A DNA stretch of 62,144 nt from Paenibacillus massiliensis 2301065 = DSM 16942. GTDB lineage: Bacteria; Bacillota; Bacilli; Paenibacillales; Paenibacillaceae. Shown one piece after another: positions 8,887-18,147 of this stretch. Each line of letters begins with the position of its first letter. Positions within the stretch are counted from its first letter, which is position 1. The position numbers were made by a program, and so were the translations under genes. A model generated the notes under the pieces. The model was not told the DNA's origin. It made no database searches and saw only the letters and a list, made by a program, of their open reading frames with translations. The stretch spans positions 1 through 62,144 of the forward strand of contig NZ_KB898208.1 of NCBI RefSeq assembly GCF_000377505.1. Reading direction: 5' to 3'.

Positions 8887-10104
8887 ATGTCCAAGCCGAA
8901 GGGATTCGAGAAACCGATCGGGGTAAGAGATTATCTACCACATGTAGTGGCACGGCTTCGCGATATTGAGAGCAAGGTGCTTGCTTGTATGGAGCGCTGG
9001 GGCTATCAACAGATTATAACCCCGAGCATGGAATACTATGACACAGTTGGTGTTGCTAGCTCAACCTCGGATCATAAGCTCTTCAAATTGTTGAATAACC
9101 GAGGTACTACGCTCGTCCTCCGTTCTGATATGACGGCACCGATCGCTCGTGTTGTATCCTCTCTTCTGAAGGCAGAGGCCCTACCGTTGAGATTGTCCTA
9201 TCATGCGAATGTCTTTCGGGCTATTGAGGAGGAGGCGGGTCGTGAGGCGGAGTTTTTCCAGACTGGACTGGAGCTGGTGGGAGATGACTCTCCTGAGGCT
9301 GATGCAGAGGTCGTGGCACTGGCGATCGCTTCACTTCAGGCCGCCGGTGTGCAATCCTTCAAGATTGCAATGGGTCACGTCGGATTTCTGAATGGACTGT
9401 TCGAGGAGATTATTCCGGGTCAGACGGAGGATCAGAAGCTGCTGAAGGAGCTACTACTAAGACGTGATGTGGTCGGCTATCGTGCCGCTGTGCAACAGCT
9501 TTTCTCGACAAATTCTGGGAAGGGTGCAGATGCTTCAGAAGAGGCACAGAATCAACTGGAAGCTATTCTGCGTCTGCGTGGCGGGAAAGAGATTTGCGAT
9601 CAGGCTACGGAGCTGAGCTCGAATCCGCTGGCAGTGGATTCTGTCTCACATCTCTGCAAGGTATGGGAGGTGCTGGAGGCTTATGGTGTATCCGAGCATG
9701 TGCTCATTGACCTGACGATGATTGGCGATTTTTCCTATTATACGGGCATGATATTCGAGGGCTATGCTGCGGGAATCGGTTCTCCTGTCGCCAGTGGAGG
9801 AAGATATGATAATTTGCTGCAGCAATTTGGACGGGATGTGCCAGCTACGGGCTTCGCTCTGAAGACCAACCGGATCGTGGATGGAATGGAAGAGCAACAG
9901 GTGACGGAGCAGCATACCGTGTTCATTCGATATGACGCTGAGAGTCGCAGAGAGGCTCTGACCGAGGCTACACGATTGCGTGAAGCGGGTAAGGTGGTTA
10001 TTACTGGAATACTGGGAGGCACAGCCGATACGGAAGCTTCGGCCACTGCTTATACTGAAATCATCACCTATGAAAAGGGATTGGCCACTCGGCCGGGAAT
10101 ATAA
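8887..10104 (+). CDS. hisZ: ATP phosphoribosyltransferase regulatory subunit HisZ
   Basis: HisZ is a class II histidyl-tRNA synthetase paralogue that joins short-form HisG to make active ATP phosphoribosyltransferase. The 405-residue protein has HisRS-like motif 2 sequence (LRSDMTAPIARV) and motif 3-like GGRYDNL near residue 305, but it is not a tRNA synthetase gene by context. It is the first gene of hisZGDBHAFI and is paired with a short hisG 20 bp downstream, as the regulatory-subunit model requires. Confidence 0.93.
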   Translation: MSKPKGFEKPIGVRDYLPHVVARLRDIESKVLACMERWGYQQIITPSMEYYDTVGVASSTSDHKLFKLLNNRGTTLVLRSDMTAPIARVVSSLLKAEALPLRLSYHANVFRAIEEEAGREAEFFQTGLELVGDDSPEADAEVVALAIASLQAAGVQSFKIAMGHVGFLNGLFEEIIPGQTEDQKLLKELLLRRDVVGYRAAVQQLFSTNSGKGADASEEAQNQLEAILRLRGGKEICDQATELSSNPLAVDSVSHLCKVWEVLEAYGVSEHVLIDLTMIGDFSYYTGMIFEGYAAGIGSPVASGGRYDNLLQQFGRDVPATGFALKTNRIVDGMEEQQVTEQHTVFIRYDAESRREALTEATRLREAGKVVITGILGGTADTEASATAYTEIITYEKGLATRPGI

Positions 10105-10124
10105 CACGATAGGAGGGATTACGA

Positions 10125-10769
10125 ATGACCGAGATTCTGAAAGTCGCCATGCCCAAGGGGCGGATCTACAAGCAGGCTTCGGTGCTATTCCGGGAGGCTG
10201 GTATTCCGATTCCAGAGGATGTGGATGATACGCGCAAGCTGGTCATTCCATTGCCGGAGCTGGGGATGGAATTCATCATGGCCAAGCCGGTAGACGTGCC
10301 GACCTACGTGGAATACGGTGTGGCTGATATCGGTATTGTAGGCAAGGATGTTTTAATGGAAGAGAACAAGGATGTGTACGAGCTACTGGATCTGGGTATC
10401 GCACGCTGCCGCATGTCCGTCATCGGGTTGCCGAACTGGCAACCTGGCATTCGCCAGCGCGTGGCGACCAAGTATCCGCAGGTAGCCTCGCAATACTTTC
10501 GAGAGCATGGCGAGCAGGTGGAGGTCATCAAGCTTAATGGCTCCATTGAATTAGCTCCGCTGATTGGCCTCGCGGACCGGATTGTGGATATGGTCGAAAC
10601 TGGCCAGACGCTGCGTGAGAACGGGCTGGTAGAGCAGCACGAGATCTTCGAGATTACAAGCCGTCTCATCTCGAATCGAGTCAGCTACCGGATGAAGAAT
10701 GAACGGATCCAGGCGATATGCGATCGACTGCAGCAGGTGATTCCTGGGGCCGTCAAGCAAAGTGGATAG
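10125..10769 (+). CDS. hisG: ATP phosphoribosyltransferase catalytic subunit, short form
   Basis: HisG joins ATP and PRPP, the first committed step of histidine synthesis. At 214 residues it is the short form lacking the C-terminal regulatory domain, which fits the presence of hisZ just upstream. Conserved elements include AMPKGRIYKQA at the N terminus, DIGIVGKDVL, and the PRPP-binding segment around ADRIVDMVETGQTLREN. AGGAGG lies 10 nt before the ATG. Confidence 0.95.
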   Translation: MTEILKVAMPKGRIYKQASVLFREAGIPIPEDVDDTRKLVIPLPELGMEFIMAKPVDVPTYVEYGVADIGIVGKDVLMEENKDVYELLDLGIARCRMSVIGLPNWQPGIRQRVATKYPQVASQYFREHGEQVEVIKLNGSIELAPLIGLADRIVDMVETGQTLRENGLVEQHEIFEITSRLISNRVSYRMKNERIQAICDRLQQVIPGAVKQSG

Positions 10770-10851
10770 TGTATCTGAGCTACAGCTAGAGTTCAGTTAT
10801 ATAGTATTTAAGGATTCAGATGGATCGGATGTGTACGGAGGAGGAACGGTA

Positions 10852-12141
10852 ATGAAGATAGTAGCAGCCCGTGACCTGCAGCTGCAGCGTGAAGTGGATT
10901 ACGGAACACCAGAGCAGAATGCAGCCGTGAAGGACATTATTCGTGCAGTGCGTGAGGAAGGTGACCAGGCGCTGCAGCGATATACGGAGCTTTTTGACAA
11001 AGTAAGTCTGTCTGGCGCTTCACTGCGGGTCTCACCAGAGGAGCTGACAGCAGCTTATGACCGGGTGGAGCCAACTTTCGTGGAAGCGATTCGAGCCACG
11101 GCAGCGCAGATTCGAGCCTTTCATGTCAAGCAGAAGCGCACATCCTGGATGGATCTGCAGCCGGACGGTACGTTGTTGGGTCAAGTATTGCGACCTCTGC
11201 AGCGAGTAGGTGTATATGTGCCTGGTGGAAAAGCCGCGTATCCATCCTCCGTGCTAATGAATGTCATACCTGCACAGGTGGCCGGAGTTCCTGAGATCGT
11301 GATGGTAACGCCTCCGGCAACGAACGGAAAGGAAGGCATCGACCCGTATACACTGGTGGCTGCTGCTGAGGCAGGCGTAACTGAAGTGTATCGTGTAGGT
11401 GGTGCACAAGCGATCGCAGCCCTTGCCTATGGAACGGACGGCATTCGCCCGGTGGATAAAATCTGCGGTCCCGGGAACATCTACGTAGCTCTCGCCAAAC
11501 GTGAGGTCTATGGTGCCGTTGATATTGATAGCATAGCTGGACCGAGTGAGATTGTAGTGCTGGCCGACGATACGGCCAACCCTGTCTATGTGGCAGCAGA
11601 CCTGTTGTCACAGGCTGAGCATGATGAGATGGCTTCTGCCATTCTGGTTACGCCATCACAGCAGCTTGCTGAGGCGGTATCTGCGGAGGTGGAGCGCCAG
11701 TTGGCTGATTTGCCACGCCGGGAGATTGCTGCTGCCTCTGTAGCGAATTATGGGTCTATCGTGGTCGTAGAGGACATTACGGAGGGGCTCTCTATTGTGA
11801 ACCGCTTGGCTCCAGAGCATCTGGAGATTATGGTTGAGAATCCAATGGAATACGTTGGCCGAATCGAGAATGCCGGGGCAATCTTCCTTGGACCGTATAG
11901 CTCAGAGCCTGTAGGGGATTATTTTGCAGGACCAAATCATATTATCCCGACCAATGGTACAGCGAGATTCTCTTCACCTGTAGATGTGGACGATTTCATC
12001 AAGAAATCCAGCCTGATCTACTACAGCAAGGAAGCGTTGCTGAAGAACGGGGAGACCATCATGGAGCTGGCGAGACACGAGGGTCTTGAAGCGCATGCCA
12101 GAGCTATTCTGGTACGGTTAATTAATGAAGGAGAGGCGTGA
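10852..12141 (+). CDS. hisD: Histidinol dehydrogenase
   Basis: HisD performs the last two NAD-dependent oxidations from histidinol to histidine. Conserved stretches include GPGNIYVALAKR, IAGPSEIVVLAD, NRLAPEHLEI and GPNHIIPTNGTARF, covering the zinc and active-site regions. The start at 10852 has GGAGGAGG 4-10 nt upstream; the open frame extends 90 bp further up but only overlaps hisG. 429 residues is normal for the family. Confidence 0.95.
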   Translation: MKIVAARDLQLQREVDYGTPEQNAAVKDIIRAVREEGDQALQRYTELFDKVSLSGASLRVSPEELTAAYDRVEPTFVEAIRATAAQIRAFHVKQKRTSWMDLQPDGTLLGQVLRPLQRVGVYVPGGKAAYPSSVLMNVIPAQVAGVPEIVMVTPPATNGKEGIDPYTLVAAAEAGVTEVYRVGGAQAIAALAYGTDGIRPVDKICGPGNIYVALAKREVYGAVDIDSIAGPSEIVVLADDTANPVYVAADLLSQAEHDEMASAILVTPSQQLAEAVSAEVERQLADLPRREIAAASVANYGSIVVVEDITEGLSIVNRLAPEHLEIMVENPMEYVGRIENAGAIFLGPYSSEPVGDYFAGPNHIIPTNGTARFSSPVDVDDFIKKSSLIYYSKEALLKNGETIMELARHEGLEAHARAILVRLINEGEA

Positions 12142-12148
12142 TCCCAAG

Positions 12149-12757
12149 ATGGACAACAATAATACAGTACAAGCTCGGACGGCTGACATCAGCCGTAAAA
12201 CAAATGAGACTGATATCCAATTGGCATTTGCAATTGATGGGACAGGCCAGACAGAGCTTGAGACCGATGTTCCTTTCCTGAATCATATGCTGGATTTATT
12301 TGCGAAGCACGGGCAATTCGATCTGAAGGTGCAGGCACGAGGCGATATTGAGATCGACGACCATCATACGGTGGAGGATATCGGTATTTGCCTGGGACAG
12401 ACGCTGCAGGAGGCGTTGGGAGACAAGAAAGGCATCAAGCGGTATGCGAGTGTATTTGTTCCCATGGATGAGGCGCTTGCCCAGGTGGTTATTGATCTGA
12501 GCAATCGTCCACACTTCGAGTACCGTGCTGAGTATCCTTCAGCTCAGGTGGGGAGCTTCTCGACAGAGCTCGTTCATGAGTTCCTCTGGAAGTTCGCACT
12601 TGAAGCTCGGATGACGCTGCATGTCATTGTGCATTACGGTCAGAATACGCATCATATGATTGAAGCGGTGTTCAAGGCACTGGGACGTGCACTGGACGAA
12701 GCGACGTCTATTGATCCGCGTGTGAAAGGTGTTCCTTCGACGAAAGGGGTGCTGTAA
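12149..12757 (+). CDS. hisB: Imidazoleglycerol-phosphate dehydratase
   Basis: HisB dehydrates imidazoleglycerol phosphate. The 202-residue protein is monofunctional (no histidinol-phosphatase domain; that activity is supplied by hisJ). Metal-binding motifs HHTVEDIG and a second one near HVIVHYGQNTHHMIEA are present. An in-frame ATG at 12125 exists, but it overlaps the AAGGAGAGG ribosome site, so 12149 is preferred. Confidence 0.95.
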   Translation: MDNNNTVQARTADISRKTNETDIQLAFAIDGTGQTELETDVPFLNHMLDLFAKHGQFDLKVQARGDIEIDDHHTVEDIGICLGQTLQEALGDKKGIKRYASVFVPMDEALAQVVIDLSNRPHFEYRAEYPSAQVGSFSTELVHEFLWKFALEARMTLHVIVHYGQNTHHMIEAVFKALGRALDEATSIDPRVKGVPSTKGVL

Positions 12758-12758
12758 C

Positions 12759-13382
12759 GTGACCATCGCGATTGTAGATTATGGCCGTGGCAATCTGCAT
12801 AGTGTCAGCAAGGCTGTAGAGCGGCTTGGATACGAGGCTGTGGTGACGAGCGATGAGCAGATGATCCGTTCTGCTGCAGGTGTCATCCTGCCAGGGGTTG
12901 GCGCATTTGGGGATGCCATGGAGCAGCTGCGCAAGAGCGGACTGGATAAGGTGATGAAGGATGTAGCTGCCTCTGGACAGCCGCTACTAGGTGTATGCCT
13001 AGGGATGCAGCTGCTATTTAGCCGGGGTGAAGAATACGGTGAGCACGAGGGACTGGATATTTTGCCTGGTACCGTAGTACGGTTCGCCGCCAATTCTGGG
13101 CTGAAGGTGCCACATATGGGATGGAATCGTCTGCATTTCTCCCAAGGAGATCATCCGCTATTTCGAGGACTAGAGGAAGGTCACGTCTACTTCGTGCATT
13201 CCTATCACGCACAGACGGAATCTGCTAGTGATCTGCTCTCTGTAACGGATTACGGCGGACCTGTTACCGCCATTGTAGGGCGTGGCACTGTCTATGGCAT
13301 GCAGTTCCACCCGGAGAAGAGCGGGGAGCTGGGGATTGCCCTGTTAGGGAATTTTCTTGCTATGACAGATGATAAAGCATAA
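12759..13382 (+). CDS. hisH: Imidazole glycerol phosphate synthase, glutaminase subunit
   Basis: HisH supplies ammonia from glutamine to HisF. The class I amidotransferase nucleophile is in GVCLGMQLLF and the His/Glu pair is in GMQFHPEKS. A GTG start at 12759 follows hisB by one base. 207 residues is normal. Confidence 0.95.
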   Translation: MTIAIVDYGRGNLHSVSKAVERLGYEAVVTSDEQMIRSAAGVILPGVGAFGDAMEQLRKSGLDKVMKDVAASGQPLLGVCLGMQLLFSRGEEYGEHEGLDILPGTVVRFAANSGLKVPHMGWNRLHFSQGDHPLFRGLEEGHVYFVHSYHAQTESASDLLSVTDYGGPVTAIVGRGTVYGMQFHPEKSGELGIALLGNFLAMTDDKA

Positions 13383-13437
13383 TCAATGAGTCAATTCGAC
13401 TCTCAACATATGAATTCACAGTACAGGGAGGCAGCGT

Positions 13438-14172
13438 ATGTTCACGATCTATCCCGCTATTGATATTCGGGACGGTAAATGTGTAAGGTTGATACAAGGG
13501 GATTACAACCGTGAGACGGTATACAACGACAATCCACTTGAGGTAGCTCGTGAGTGGGAGCGACTGGGTGGGACTTTCATTCATCTGGTAGATCTTGATG
13601 GGGCGAAGGCCGGTCATCCCGTGAATGATGATATTATCCGCAGCATCACATCTTCGGTACAGGTGCCTGTTCAGGTCGGAGGCGGCTTGCGGACGCGGGC
13701 GGATGTGGACCGTGTGCTGTCACTCGGTGTAAGCAGAGTGATTCTGGGGACAGCTGCTATCGAGGATCGTGCCTTTACAGAGGAGGTGCTCGGCACCTAC
13801 GGAGACAAGATTGCTATTGGATTGGATGCCAGAAATGGATACGTAGCGACACGCGGCTGGCTGGAGACCTCGGAGGTCAAGGCTGAAGAGCTCGCTCGTG
13901 AGCTGGCTGCCAAAGGCGCAGAGACGTTCATTTTCACCGATATATCGCGTGACGGTATGATGCAGGGGCCGAATGTTGAAGCGATCCTGTCATTGGCCAA
14001 GAGCAGCGGTCGTCAGGTCATTGCCTCGGGTGGTGTCAGCACGATGGACGATCTGCTGAAGCTGTCCTCTCATGCCAAGGAAGGCATTGGCGGAGCGATT
14101 GTGGGCAAGGCGCTGTATACGGGCAGCATTCAACTGGATGAAGCAATTCGTGCCGTGACTGGAGCGGAATAA
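13438..14172 (+). CDS. hisA: ProFAR isomerase (HisA)
   Basis: HisA is the (beta-alpha)8-barrel isomerase converting ProFAR to PRFAR. The protein opens with YPAIDIRDGKCVRL, whose Asp is the catalytic base, and has paired phosphate-binding motifs QVGGGLR and IASGGVST. 244 residues and a GGGAGG ribosome site support the start. Confidence 0.95.
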   Translation: MFTIYPAIDIRDGKCVRLIQGDYNRETVYNDNPLEVAREWERLGGTFIHLVDLDGAKAGHPVNDDIIRSITSSVQVPVQVGGGLRTRADVDRVLSLGVSRVILGTAAIEDRAFTEEVLGTYGDKIAIGLDARNGYVATRGWLETSEVKAEELARELAAKGAETFIFTDISRDGMMQGPNVEAILSLAKSSGRQVIASGGVSTMDDLLKLSSHAKEGIGGAIVGKALYTGSIQLDEAIRAVTGAE

Positions 14173-14292
14173 TAGAGCCAGAGTCGGGTACAGGATTCGA
14201 ACTATTGTAAGAAGCAAACGACCGGAGCATGTCTTGTGGTGTACGTGATTCTGGTGTTAGGTAAATGTAAATCGTGGCGGGGAGGTAAGGAG

Positions 14293-15051
14293 ATGCTGGC
14301 TAAACGTATTATTCCATGTCTGGATGTAAAAGATGGCCGCGTCGTAAAGGGTGTGAATTTCGTCAATCTCCGGGATGCAGGCGACCCAGTAGAATTAGCT
14401 GCTCTGTATGATCAGGAAGGTGCCGATGAAATCGTATTTCTCGACATTTCGGCCTCGGTGGAGGGGCGAGCGACCATGGAAGAGGTCGTGCGTCAGACCG
14501 CAGGTGAAATCTCGATTCCCTTCACGGTCGGAGGAGGAATATCTCACGTCGACGATATGAAGCGGATCTTGCGAGCTGGAGCGGACAAGATTAGCATTAA
14601 TACAGCTGCGTTATTGAACCCGAAGCTGATTACGGATGGAGCCCGTGGGTTCGGATCACAATGTGTCGTGGTAGCCATCGATGCCAGATATAACGAAGCC
14701 TGGGGCGAGTGGGAAGTGTACACCCATGGTGGACGCACAGCTTCCGGCATTCGAGCGCTACAGTGGGCAAGCGATGTGGAGAAGCTGGGAGCAGGTGAGA
14801 TTCTGCTGACGAGCATGGATGCGGACGGAACGAAGGATGGCTTCGATCTCGCCTTGACTGCGGCGGTAGCTGATCGGATCAGCATACCCGTGATTGCTTC
14901 CGGTGGTGCTGGCAAGAAGGAGCACTTCTACGACGTGTTCACCGAAGGCGGCGCTGATGCAGGACTAGCGGCTACGATTTTTCACTATAAAGAGATTGCC
15001 ATTCAGGAATTGAAGAAAGATTTGAAGAACAGGGGAGTGGAGATTCGATGA
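14293..15051 (+). CDS. hisF: Imidazole glycerol phosphate synthase cyclase subunit
   Basis: HisF closes the imidazole ring using ammonia from HisH and releases AICAR. The N terminus MLAKRIIPCLDVKDGRVVKG is characteristic, with FTVGGGI and IASGGAG phosphate loops. The start at 14293 has GGAGGTAAGG upstream; an in-frame extension to 14236 is not supported. It overlaps hisI by ATGA. Confidence 0.95.
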   Translation: MLAKRIIPCLDVKDGRVVKGVNFVNLRDAGDPVELAALYDQEGADEIVFLDISASVEGRATMEEVVRQTAGEISIPFTVGGGISHVDDMKRILRAGADKISINTAALLNPKLITDGARGFGSQCVVVAIDARYNEAWGEWEVYTHGGRTASGIRALQWASDVEKLGAGEILLTSMDADGTKDGFDLALTAAVADRISIPVIASGGAGKKEHFYDVFTEGGADAGLAATIFHYKEIAIQELKKDLKNRGVEIR

Positions 15052-15752
15052 CGAGTAGTGAAATTAACGAGCAAATCTCCCTGGAGCAGGTCGTGGAGAA
15101 TGTGCGATGGGATGAGGCCGGTCTAGCGCCTGCGATTGTACAGGATGCGGTGACTGGGCAGGTACTGACATTGGCCTATATGAACAGGGAGTCTCTGCGT
15201 AAATCCCTGGAGAGTGGGGAGACGTGGTTCTGGTCACGCTCTAGACAAGAGCTATGGCATAAGGGAGCTACCTCGGGCAATACACAGCGGATTGCATCCT
15301 TGAATCTGGATTGTGACGGAGATGCTCTGCTTGTACGCGTACACCCCGCAGGTCCGGCTTGCCACACGGGAGCTATTACATGCTTCGACCGCGAGATTGT
15401 TCTTCCGGGCAAGGAAGTCTCCGCTACAGGTGAGACCAATAGCTCTCGTCCGGATCGCTTCGCTGTACTGGCTGAGCTGGAAGCAGTGATTGCCGAGCGT
15501 GAGCGTACGCGCCCTGAGGGGGCCTATACCACATATCTGTTCGAAAAAGGCATCGACAAGATTCTGAAGAAGGTGGGCGAGGAGACGTCGGAGACGATCA
15601 TTGCTGCCAAGAATCAGGATAATGACGAGCTACGGCTGGAGGTAAGTGATCTGCTGTATCATCTGCTGGTGCTACTGCAGGAGCGTAAGCTTCCACTGGA
15701 TGAGATCATGACGGAGCTGGAGCGCCGACACGAACGTCCTCGACGGGATTAA
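15048..15752 (+). CDS. hisI: Bifunctional phosphoribosyl-AMP cyclohydrolase / phosphoribosyl-ATP pyrophosphatase
   Basis: This is a HisI-HisE fusion that catalyses steps 2 and 3 of histidine synthesis. The N-terminal cyclohydrolase domain (about 1-115) has the metal-binding DCDGDALLVRV and ACHTGAITCF motifs. The C-terminal MazG-like pyrophosphatase domain (about 130-234) has KVGEETSETIIAAKN. Start coupling to hisF by a 4-nt overlap confirms the operon. Confidence 0.95.
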   Translation: MTSSEINEQISLEQVVENVRWDEAGLAPAIVQDAVTGQVLTLAYMNRESLRKSLESGETWFWSRSRQELWHKGATSGNTQRIASLNLDCDGDALLVRVHPAGPACHTGAITCFDREIVLPGKEVSATGETNSSRPDRFAVLAELEAVIAERERTRPEGAYTTYLFEKGIDKILKKVGEETSETIIAAKNQDNDELRLEVSDLLYHLLVLLQERKLPLDEIMTELERRHERPRRD

Positions 15753-15856
15753 TCGGGATCGGGGTGCGCTTATCGCGCATTAGTAATTCAGCTTTCATAA
15801 CGTTTATCTAGAGCTTGTGAGAAACTGGATTTTGATCACATAAAGGGGGAAAGGCT

Positions 15857-16678
15857 GTGCGTATTGATTATCATACACACCATGCCCGTTGTGGGCACGC
15901 AGTCGGCAGTCTGGAGGAGTACGTTCAGCAGGGGATTCGGCTTGGTCTCGACCAACTGGGCTTGTCTGATCATATGCCTCTGCTTCATGTGAACCCTGCG
16001 ACGTATTATCCCGAGATGGCCATGGCTATGGAGGAGCTGCCCCGTTATGTTGAGGAGTGCTTGAGCCTGAAGGAGCGCTACAAGGATCAGATTGATATTC
16101 GAGTTGGTCTGGAGGGTGACTACATTGAGGGCTGGGAGCGTGAGATCGAGAAGATCGTAAAGGCCTATCCGTGGGATTATGTTATCGGTTCGGTGCATTT
16201 TCTCGGGGAATGGGACGTGAGCGACTATCGTCAGGTTCACAACTGGGAAGGTCAGCGTGTCCTTGAGGTGTATGCAAGGTACTATGATGCAGTGTCCAAA
16301 GCAGCTGCCACCGGCTTCTACGATATTATGGGTCATCTTGATGTCATTAAGCGGTTCGGTCATTACCCGGAGCCATCCGAGGAGGAGGAGCTTCGGGAGC
16401 TGGAGCGTGCGACGCTGAGCGCGATAGCCCGCAGTGGTCGAGCAATGGAGCTGAACGCTTCGGGGTTATCGAAGCCATGTGCGGAGATGTTCCCAAGTCA
16501 GCGCATTCTGGAAGAAGCACGGCAACTGGCGATTCCTGTAACGCTGGGCTCGGATGCGCATGATCCGCTCAAGCTGTCCGAGCATCTGGAGGAAGCGCGT
16601 GCGCTGCTCTATGATGTGGGATATCGGGAGCTGGCAGTCTTTCGGAATAGAGAGCGCTCATTCGTCGAGCTGGCATAA
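15857..16678 (+). CDS. hisJ: Histidinol-phosphatase, PHP family
   Basis: HisJ removes phosphate from histidinol phosphate and completes the pathway, because hisB here has no phosphatase domain. PHP metal motifs are visible: DYHTHHARCGH at the N terminus, GSVHFLG in the middle and GSDAHDP near residue 235. The start is GTG at 15857, preceded by AAAGG. A 104-bp gap separates it from hisI. Confidence 0.9.
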   Translation: MRIDYHTHHARCGHAVGSLEEYVQQGIRLGLDQLGLSDHMPLLHVNPATYYPEMAMAMEELPRYVEECLSLKERYKDQIDIRVGLEGDYIEGWEREIEKIVKAYPWDYVIGSVHFLGEWDVSDYRQVHNWEGQRVLEVYARYYDAVSKAAATGFYDIMGHLDVIKRFGHYPEPSEEEELRELERATLSAIARSGRAMELNASGLSKPCAEMFPSQRILEEARQLAIPVTLGSDAHDPLKLSEHLEEARALLYDVGYRELAVFRNRERSFVELA

Positions 16679-16753
16679 GACTCTAACAGGAACGGTTAGA
16701 ATGAATGAGCAGGATATTATGGACGTCGAATAATAAAGGGTAACTTACAGCAG

Positions 16754-16804
16754 TAACCGATCTCGATTCGAAGGCATACGTGTCTGAGCAAGATCGGTTA
16801 TTTT
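16754..16804 (+). terminator. Probable terminator of the histidine operon
   Basis: TAACCGATCT pairs with AGATCGGTTA across a 27-nt loop that can fold further, followed by TTTTC. Confidence 0.65.
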
Positions 16805-16915
16805 CATAGCTCTAGCGGCTAAAGGGCGTTATAATCCACTTAGAGAAACATGAAGTATATAGAAGCTCAGATGACGTTTTTCTTATATTGAATGGAAGGT
16901 CGGGGGAGGACAAGC

Positions 16916-17863
16916 ATGCAACAGAGTCTGCGGATTTTCTCGGGATCATCGAATCCTGAGCTTGCTGCGAGCATATGTGACAAGCTGGGCGTAGAATTGG
17001 GGCGCATCAAGCTATCGCGTTTCAAGAGTGGAGAAGTCTATGTTCACTATGAGGAGAGCATACGTAACTGTGATGTGTTCCTGGTGCAATCCCTCGCGCA
17101 CCCTATCAATGAGCTGTTCGTGGAGCTACTTGTCATGATTGATGCGGCTAAGCGTGCTTCTGCCCGAACAATTAATATTGTGGTACCTTACTACGGTTAT
17201 GCGAGACAGGAGCGCAAGGCGGCTCCACGCGAGCCGATTTCCGCCAAGATGCTGGCTGATGTCCTGACTACGGTAGGGGCTACACGTGTCGTGACGCTGG
17301 ATTTGCATGCGGCAGCTATTCAAGGCTTTTTTAATATTCCGGTGGATCATTTAACCGCTCTGGATCTAATTAGTGAGCATCTCTGTTCGCAGTCTCTTGA
17401 ACGTCCCGTAGTTGTATCCCCAGATGCAGGCCGTGCCTCCATGGCAGAGAAGCTGGCGAATCAACTGGATTCCCCGTTTGCCATCATGATCAAGAAGCGT
17501 CCTGCTCATAATGAGTCTGTCATTACGCACGTTATCGGAGATGTGGAGGGGCGTACGCCGATTATTATTGAGGATCTGATCGATACAGGAACGACGATTG
17601 TGAATGTGGTCGAGAGCTTGAGGGAAAGAGGCTCACAGCCAGTCATCGTCTGTGCCACGCATGGGCTGTTCTCGGGCGGTGCTCTGGACAAGCTGAATCA
17701 TCCATTCATCCGGGAGATTGTCGTTACGGACTCCATCAAGCTATCCGCAGAAGGGATGGAGCGGCTTAAGGTGCTCTCCGTTGCTCCTATGCTGGCTCAG
17801 GCTGTTCGCATAATTATGGATGGTGGCTCGATTGCTACCCTGTTCAAGGACGCAGGCATTTAA
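16916..17863 (+). CDS. prs: Ribose-phosphate pyrophosphokinase
   Basis: PRPP synthetase makes the PRPP consumed by HisG and by nucleotide synthesis. The 315-residue protein has FKSGEVYVHYEESIR, the ATP-loop-like GYARQERKAAPREPIS, DLHAAAIQGFFNIPVDHL, and the PRPP-binding loop IIIEDLIDTGTTIVN. The start at 16916 follows GGGGGAGGA. Its place immediately after the his genes suggests dedicated PRPP supply; Bacillus species keep their main prs beside glmU, so this could be a second copy, which this window alone cannot show. Confidence 0.92.
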   Translation: MQQSLRIFSGSSNPELAASICDKLGVELGRIKLSRFKSGEVYVHYEESIRNCDVFLVQSLAHPINELFVELLVMIDAAKRASARTINIVVPYYGYARQERKAAPREPISAKMLADVLTTVGATRVVTLDLHAAAIQGFFNIPVDHLTALDLISEHLCSQSLERPVVVSPDAGRASMAEKLANQLDSPFAIMIKKRPAHNESVITHVIGDVEGRTPIIIEDLIDTGTTIVNVVESLRERGSQPVIVCATHGLFSGGALDKLNHPFIREIVVTDSIKLSAEGMERLKVLSVAPMLAQAVRIIMDGGSIATLFKDAGI

Positions 17864-17880
17864 ATGCCATGCGTCTTTTT
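17849..17880 (+). terminator. Terminator overlapping the prs stop codon
   Basis: GACGCAGGCATTT pairs with AAATGCC-A-TGCGTC, followed by TTTTT. The stem includes the prs stop codon at 17861-17863. Confidence 0.85.
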
Positions 17881-18096
17881 GGATTTTTATTACTGAACAT
17901 TTGCTAATTTGGGGGATCGTGAGCTCAACATAGAGTAGCCCCTATCGTAAACACTCAGTTCAATCTCCGGTCAGAGGTGAATTGCTCGTAATTGCAGCTC
18001 ACAGGGAAGAGAAAAGTGAAGCATATTGTAATGCGTTGTCCGGAGCTGGTGCCAAAAATAACTTGCTGATTTCTGTGAGAAGTGGCAATCAAGTTA

Positions 18097-18105
18097 TGTT
18101 ATAAT
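18097..18105 (+). promoter_or_regulatory. Extended -10 promoter for yvcD
   Basis: TGTTATAAT is an exact extended -10 element, 43 nt before the yvcD start. No good -35 is seen, which extended -10 promoters tolerate. Confidence 0.5.
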
Positions 18106-18147
18106 AGATAGGCTCAATAGCAAGTTAAAGGAGGTGCCTTTGTTATT